A stretch of DNA of 8,104 nt from Methanohalobium sp046546175 (GTDB lineage Archaea; Halobacteriota; Methanosarcinia; Methanosarcinales; Methanosarcinaceae): assembly GCF_046546175.1 (NCBI RefSeq), contig NZ_JBKGYF010000073.1:1-8104 (forward strand). The letters run 5' to 3'. Under the pieces are notes generated by a model. The model had not been told where the DNA came from, made no database searches, and saw nothing but the letters and a program-made list of their open reading frames with translations. A program made the position numbers and the translations under genes. Of the stretch, positions 4,886 through 8,104 are shown piece after piece. The stretch's first letter is position 1; each line of letters begins with the position of its first letter.

Positions 4886-7204
4886 ATGAGTATAGTTGCA
4901 TTTGCAGAAAAAAACAAGGCTGCAGCCCAGATAGCCAGTATTCTCAGTGATGGTGATTATGAACGAACATCACTGGATGGCGTAAATGTCTATGAATTTA
5001 AAAAAGACGGCAAACAGTGGCGGATAATGGGATTGTCCGGTCATATAATGACCTATGATTATCCACAGGAATACAATAACTGGCGGGAGGTTGACCCTGG
5101 TTTACTTATCAATACAATGCCGGAACAATATATAACTAAACAGTCTTTTGCCAATGCAATATCCCGACTTGCAAAGGATTCTGATGAAATTATTCTTGCA
5201 TGCGATTATGATAGGGAAGGAGAAAACATCGGTTTTGAGGCGAAATCCATTGCTGAAAAAGTATCAGATTCACCAATTAAACGAGCACGTTTTTCATCCC
5301 TTTCTACAGATGAAATAAAAAGAGCGTTCCAGGATACTGTAGAACCTGATCTGAACTTGGCAAACTCAGCAAAAGCCCGTCAGATACTGGACCTGAAAAT
5401 GGGAGTAGCGTTTACTCGGTATATAACACTTTCAGTTCAGGAAAGAGCCAGAACCAAAGGTGTACTTTCAATCGGACCCTGCCAGACACCAACCTGTGGA
5501 TTTGTATACGAGCGTGAAAAAGTAATAAAAAATTTTGAACCCAAAGATTTCTGGAAAATAGAGGCAGTTTTCCACCACAATGATACAGATTTTCAGGGTA
5601 CTCACAGAACAGGCAAATTCTTCGACAAGGATAAGGCGGACGCAGTCTATGAAAAAATCAAGGATTGTAAAACAGGACTGGTAACAAACAAAAAAGTAAA
5701 GGAAACAAAATCCAGTCCGCCCTATCCGTTAAATACCAACGAATTTTTAAAACGTGCATCCAAATTTCTGGGACTTAATTCAGACAGGGCACTTGAAATT
5801 GCTGAACAGTTATATTTGTCAGGGTTTACCAGTTATCCAAGGACTGAAACAAATAAATATGCTAAGGATTTTGATTTCCAGTCACGTGTTGCAGAATTAA
5901 CAAAAGGGGCGCATAAAGAATTTGCTCTTGCGGTTTTTTCAAATTCTGAAAACGGTTTCAACCCAAGAAACGGAACAAAGGATGCCCATGACCATCCACC
6001 GATTTACCCGATAAAATCGGCAAATAAAAGTGATATCAATAAGGCAGTAAATGATTCCAAAGCCTGGGATGTATACGATTTAATAGTCAGACATTTTCTT
6101 ACAAATCTGATGCAACCTGCGGTTTTTGAAAAAACCCGACTGGAAATATCTGTTAATGATGAAAAATTCGATGCAACAGGTACAGTAAAAAAAGAATCAG
6201 GCTGGATGTGGGTCTACCCCTTTGAAACCAAAAACGACAAAATCCTTCCAGAAATCGAAATTAATGAAAATGTAGGTATTAATAAAATAACAAATACCAA
6301 ATCTCAGACCACTCCACCAAAACGGCTTACTGAATCAGAACTTCTGACACTCATGGATAAAAACGGTATAGGTACCAAGGCAACAGCACCTACTCATATC
6401 GAAACCAATAAAAAACGTGGATACTTCGAGACAAAAGGTAAATCCATATCCATCCTTGATACCGGGTTCACCCTTATGGATGCTCTTAATAAATCAGTAC
6501 CTGTAATCGTTAAACCCGAAATCCGTTCCCGTGTGGAACAGCTTATTCAGGATGTAGAAGATGGAAAAAAGACTCTTGAAGAGGCGCTCGACGAGGGCAC
6601 AGCCCTTATAAATCAGATGTATTCCCAGCTTACATCCAATAAGAATGAAATGGTATCCCAGATTGCCGGTACAATTTATGATGAAAGTGTCGCAGCAGAT
6701 TCGGATAATTATATAGGTAAATGTAGCGAATGCGGTCGTATCCTTCGTATTGTGACAACAGATAAAGGGCGGTTTGTGGGATGTACAGGTTATCCAGAAT
6801 GCAGAAATACCTTTTCTCTCCCAAAGAATGGTGCTTTGAATATTATGAAGAGTCGGGAATGTAGAAAAGGATCACCTGCTGTTATTAAAGTAGGTAATAA
6901 ATATCACTGGGCAGTGGGTATAGGTCCCTGCTTTAAATGTGATATGGAAAACGAATGTTTCCCGCCTGAAATTGTTGGTCCATGTCTTAGATGTAATGGA
7001 TACATGTTTTTAATAAAAACAAAAGATACACGTTTTCTGGGGTGTACTAATAAATGCGGTTATACACAGTCACTTCCCAAATCTGGTAGGTTGACCATTC
7101 TTGATGATAAATGTGAATGTGGATGGAAGATAATCCGTGTAAAAGAAAAGGAAAAAGATGCAAGGGAATTCTGTGTTAACCGAAAATGTATTAACAGGAT
7201 GTAA
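4886..7204 (+). CDS. topA: DNA topoisomerase I, type IA, archaeal
   Basis: A complete 772-residue type IA topoisomerase, which relaxes negatively supercoiled DNA by a single-strand break with a 5'-phosphotyrosine link. The N-terminal TOPRIM domain (about 1-150) has the conserved Glu in FAEKN (E8) and the acidic triad ACDYDREGE (D107, D109, E111), which holds magnesium. GPCQTPT (197-203) stands where most relatives have GRVQTPT. The catalytic tyrosine is Y317 in SGFTSYPRTE (312-321). NGIGTKATAPTHIE (493-506) is the domain IV motif. From about 610 come Cys-rich zinc ribbons: C613/C616/C633/C639, then Cys around 659-691, C700/C703/C720/C724, and C743/C745/C763/C768. ATG 4886 is preceded by a modest AGGT at 4874-4877 with good spacing. 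No neighbour is co-transcribed. A 64-codon minus-strand frame inside it (6630-6824) is a shadow. Confidence 0.96.
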   Translation: MSIVAFAEKNKAAAQIASILSDGDYERTSLDGVNVYEFKKDGKQWRIMGLSGHIMTYDYPQEYNNWREVDPGLLINTMPEQYITKQSFANAISRLAKDSDEIILACDYDREGENIGFEAKSIAEKVSDSPIKRARFSSLSTDEIKRAFQDTVEPDLNLANSAKARQILDLKMGVAFTRYITLSVQERARTKGVLSIGPCQTPTCGFVYEREKVIKNFEPKDFWKIEAVFHHNDTDFQGTHRTGKFFDKDKADAVYEKIKDCKTGLVTNKKVKETKSSPPYPLNTNEFLKRASKFLGLNSDRALEIAEQLYLSGFTSYPRTETNKYAKDFDFQSRVAELTKGAHKEFALAVFSNSENGFNPRNGTKDAHDHPPIYPIKSANKSDINKAVNDSKAWDVYDLIVRHFLTNLMQPAVFEKTRLEISVNDEKFDATGTVKKESGWMWVYPFETKNDKILPEIEINENVGINKITNTKSQTTPPKRLTESELLTLMDKNGIGTKATAPTHIETNKKRGYFETKGKSISILDTGFTLMDALNKSVPVIVKPEIRSRVEQLIQDVEDGKKTLEEALDEGTALINQMYSQLTSNKNEMVSQIAGTIYDESVAADSDNYIGKCSECGRILRIVTTDKGRFVGCTGYPECRNTFSLPKNGALNIMKSRECRKGSPAVIKVGNKYHWAVGIGPCFKCDMENECFPPEIVGPCLRCNGYMFLIKTKDTRFLGCTNKCGYTQSLPKSGRLTILDDKCECGWKIIRVKEKEKDAREFCVNRKCINRM

Positions 7205-7334
7205 TATCTCACAAATGCACTGAATAATAAAATTTAATATAATTATTTTTCTTAAGTAATTTAGGCAAAGGTCTTATATATACTGAAGAACAAATAGTTC
7301 GTATAGAGGCGAAGAAAACATCAAAAAATTTCTA

Positions 7335-7367
7335 TGCTTGATAATTTTTACACCCTTTAATCAAGCA
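7335..7367. terminator. Stem-loop between converging topA and nitroreductase genes
   Basis: TGCTTGAT (7335-7342) pairs perfectly with ATCAAGCA (7360-7367) around a 17-base loop that includes a T-run. It lies 34 bases beyond the nitroreductase stop and 130 beyond the topA stop, in the convergent gap. T-rich sequence at 7243-7252 is nearer to topA and may be its own terminator. Termination is inferred from position and structure. Confidence 0.4.
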
Positions 7368-7400
7368 AATAATCCCAAAAAACTTACCTCCTATACCCCA

Positions 7401-7943
7401 TCAATACTCTTCGTCTCTATTATACTCTAACCATCGAGTCCCGAATTTTTCGTTATATACAAGTTCATTCATTTCTTTTCGTTCTGATGTAGATGTCTCT
7501 GCTGGGTGACCTATAGCAACCACTGCCATGAGTTCAAAGGATTCAGGTGTTTCAAGTATGGAATTTACTCTTTCATCCTGATTTAAAATTTCACCAAGCC
7601 AGACTGAACCCAATCCCAGTTCATGACATGCGAGTAACATATTCTCGATAGATGCGCCAATGGATTGTATGTCTTTCACGTAGTTATATAAAACCTCGTG
7701 GAAGAGATAAACCGCAATCAAAAGAGGTGCACCTTCTACGACGTCATTATAATGGGTACAGGTAGAAAGTTGTTTTATGGTGTCTCTATCCTGTATGACA
7801 ATAAATCTCCAGGGTTGATTGTTTAACCCAGAAGGTGCCCATCGACCTGCATCTAAGATTGTGTTAATATATTTGTTATCAACAGGCATATCCTCAAATT
7901 TTCGTATGCTTCTTCTTGATTTTATAGCGTCTATTGTATGCAA
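7401..7943 (-). CDS. Nitroreductase-family FMN-dependent oxidoreductase
   Basis: A 180-residue single-domain nitroreductase-fold flavoprotein, usually a homodimer binding FMN and reducing nitro compounds, quinones or flavins with NAD(P)H; the physiological substrate cannot be told. FMN contacts are visible: SRRSIRKF (9-16, phosphate), APSGLNNQPWRF (36-47), ENMLLACHELGLGSVWLGE (100-118) and AIGHP (143-147). The start is TTG 7943: an in-frame TAA lies three codons upstream, so no longer version exists, and the ATG at 7950 is out of frame. A Shine-Dalgarno-like GGGGT lies at 7959-7955 on the minus strand. The gene stands alone, converging on topA and diverging from a possible gene at the window edge. 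The upstream palindrome (7993-8026) suggests regulation, perhaps by redox or xenobiotic signals. Confidence 0.93.
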   Translation of the reverse strand: MHTIDAIKSRRSIRKFEDMPVDNKYINTILDAGRWAPSGLNNQPWRFIVIQDRDTIKQLSTCTHYNDVVEGAPLLIAVYLFHEVLYNYVKDIQSIGASIENMLLACHELGLGSVWLGEILNQDERVNSILETPESFELMAVVAIGHPAETSTSERKEMNELVYNEKFGTRWLEYNRDEEY

Positions 7944-7992
7944 ATTCCATTACCCCTTAATCCATTAAACTAACCCCTTTAAAGTTAAAATA

Positions 7993-8026
7993 GGTTTTTC
8001 TTGTAAGATATTGTTACAAGAAAACC
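7993..8026. promoter_or_regulatory. Long palindrome in the nitroreductase upstream region, candidate operator
   Basis: The left arm GGTTTTTCTTGTAA (7993-8006) and right arm TTACAAGAAAACC (8014-8026) pair over 13 bases with one extra T, around GATATTG. The core is CTTGTAA-N7-TTACAAG. On the minus strand TATA-like sequences at about 8040-8058 would start transcription at about 8018-8030, at the edge of or inside the dyad, where a dimeric repressor could block it. For a plus-strand gene starting near 8082 it would sit just upstream of the TATA box. Alternatively it forms a hairpin at the 5' end of the nitroreductase mRNA. Confidence 0.5.
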
Positions 8027-8081
8027 ATTTGTTTCTTAGTTATATTTATCTTTTTATAACAATGGAAGGTAGAAAACCCTT

Positions 8082-8104
8082 ATGTCTTCAGCATTGCATC
8101 AAAT
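8082..8104 (+). CDS. Possible start of a divergent gene, cut by the window end
   Basis: ATG 8082 opens MSSALHQ and runs off the window. A TATA-like TTATATTTATC (8040-8050) and a purine-rich GGAAGGTAG (8065-8073) lie at suitable distances upstream. Another frame from ATG 8063 (MEGRKPLCLQHC) is also open. Too little is visible to identify a product or to be sure a gene is present. Confidence 0.2.

Overview
This window looks like chromosomal DNA of a methanogenic euryarchaeon, most likely of the Methanosarcinales. I infer this from gene content (an archaeal-type topoisomerase IA with C-terminal Cys fingers, a short archaeal-type ThiC, an MJ0301-like metallo-beta-lactamase-fold protein, a glycosyltransferase remnant of a type common in Methanosarcinaceae), from AT-rich intergenic DNA with archaeal TATA boxes, and from G-rich Shine-Dalgarno sites. 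No genus can be assigned from the sequence alone.

Layout. (1) 2-556, plus strand: the C-terminal part of an FAD/NAD(P)-dependent disulfide-oxidoreductase-like flavoprotein. (2) 557-1442: no intact gene. It holds a strong inverted repeat (638-709), a frameshifted minus-strand pseudogene for a small membrane-anchored protein with 5-residue G-x-F-S repeats (781-1086), and what looks like the decayed tail of a second copy of the flavoprotein (1360-1425). (3) 1443-1835, plus: msrB, methionine sulfoxide reductase B. (4) 4410-1849, minus: a probable three-gene operon, thiC, then an MBL-fold COG1237 protein, then a small Cys-containing protein of unknown function, preceded by a clear TATA box. (5) 4547-4750, minus: the N-terminal remnant of a family-2 glycosyltransferase, stopped by a nonsense codon inside the DGGSTD motif. 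(6) 4886-7204, plus: a complete type IA DNA topoisomerase. (7) 7205-7400: a convergent intergenic region with a stem-loop. (8) 7401-7943, minus: a nitroreductase-family flavoprotein starting at TTG, with a long palindrome in its upstream region. (9) The last ~40 bases may hold the start of a divergent plus-strand gene.

The intact genes are core or housekeeping functions: thiamine pyrimidine synthesis, possible pterin metabolism, oxidative-damage repair, DNA topology and flavin-dependent reduction. I see no defence system, CRISPR array, tRNA or rRNA, complete mobile element or new multi-gene system. The most informative observations are three decayed genes that a simple ORF scan misses or mis-strands, and several dyad-symmetric sites that may be regulatory or terminators.
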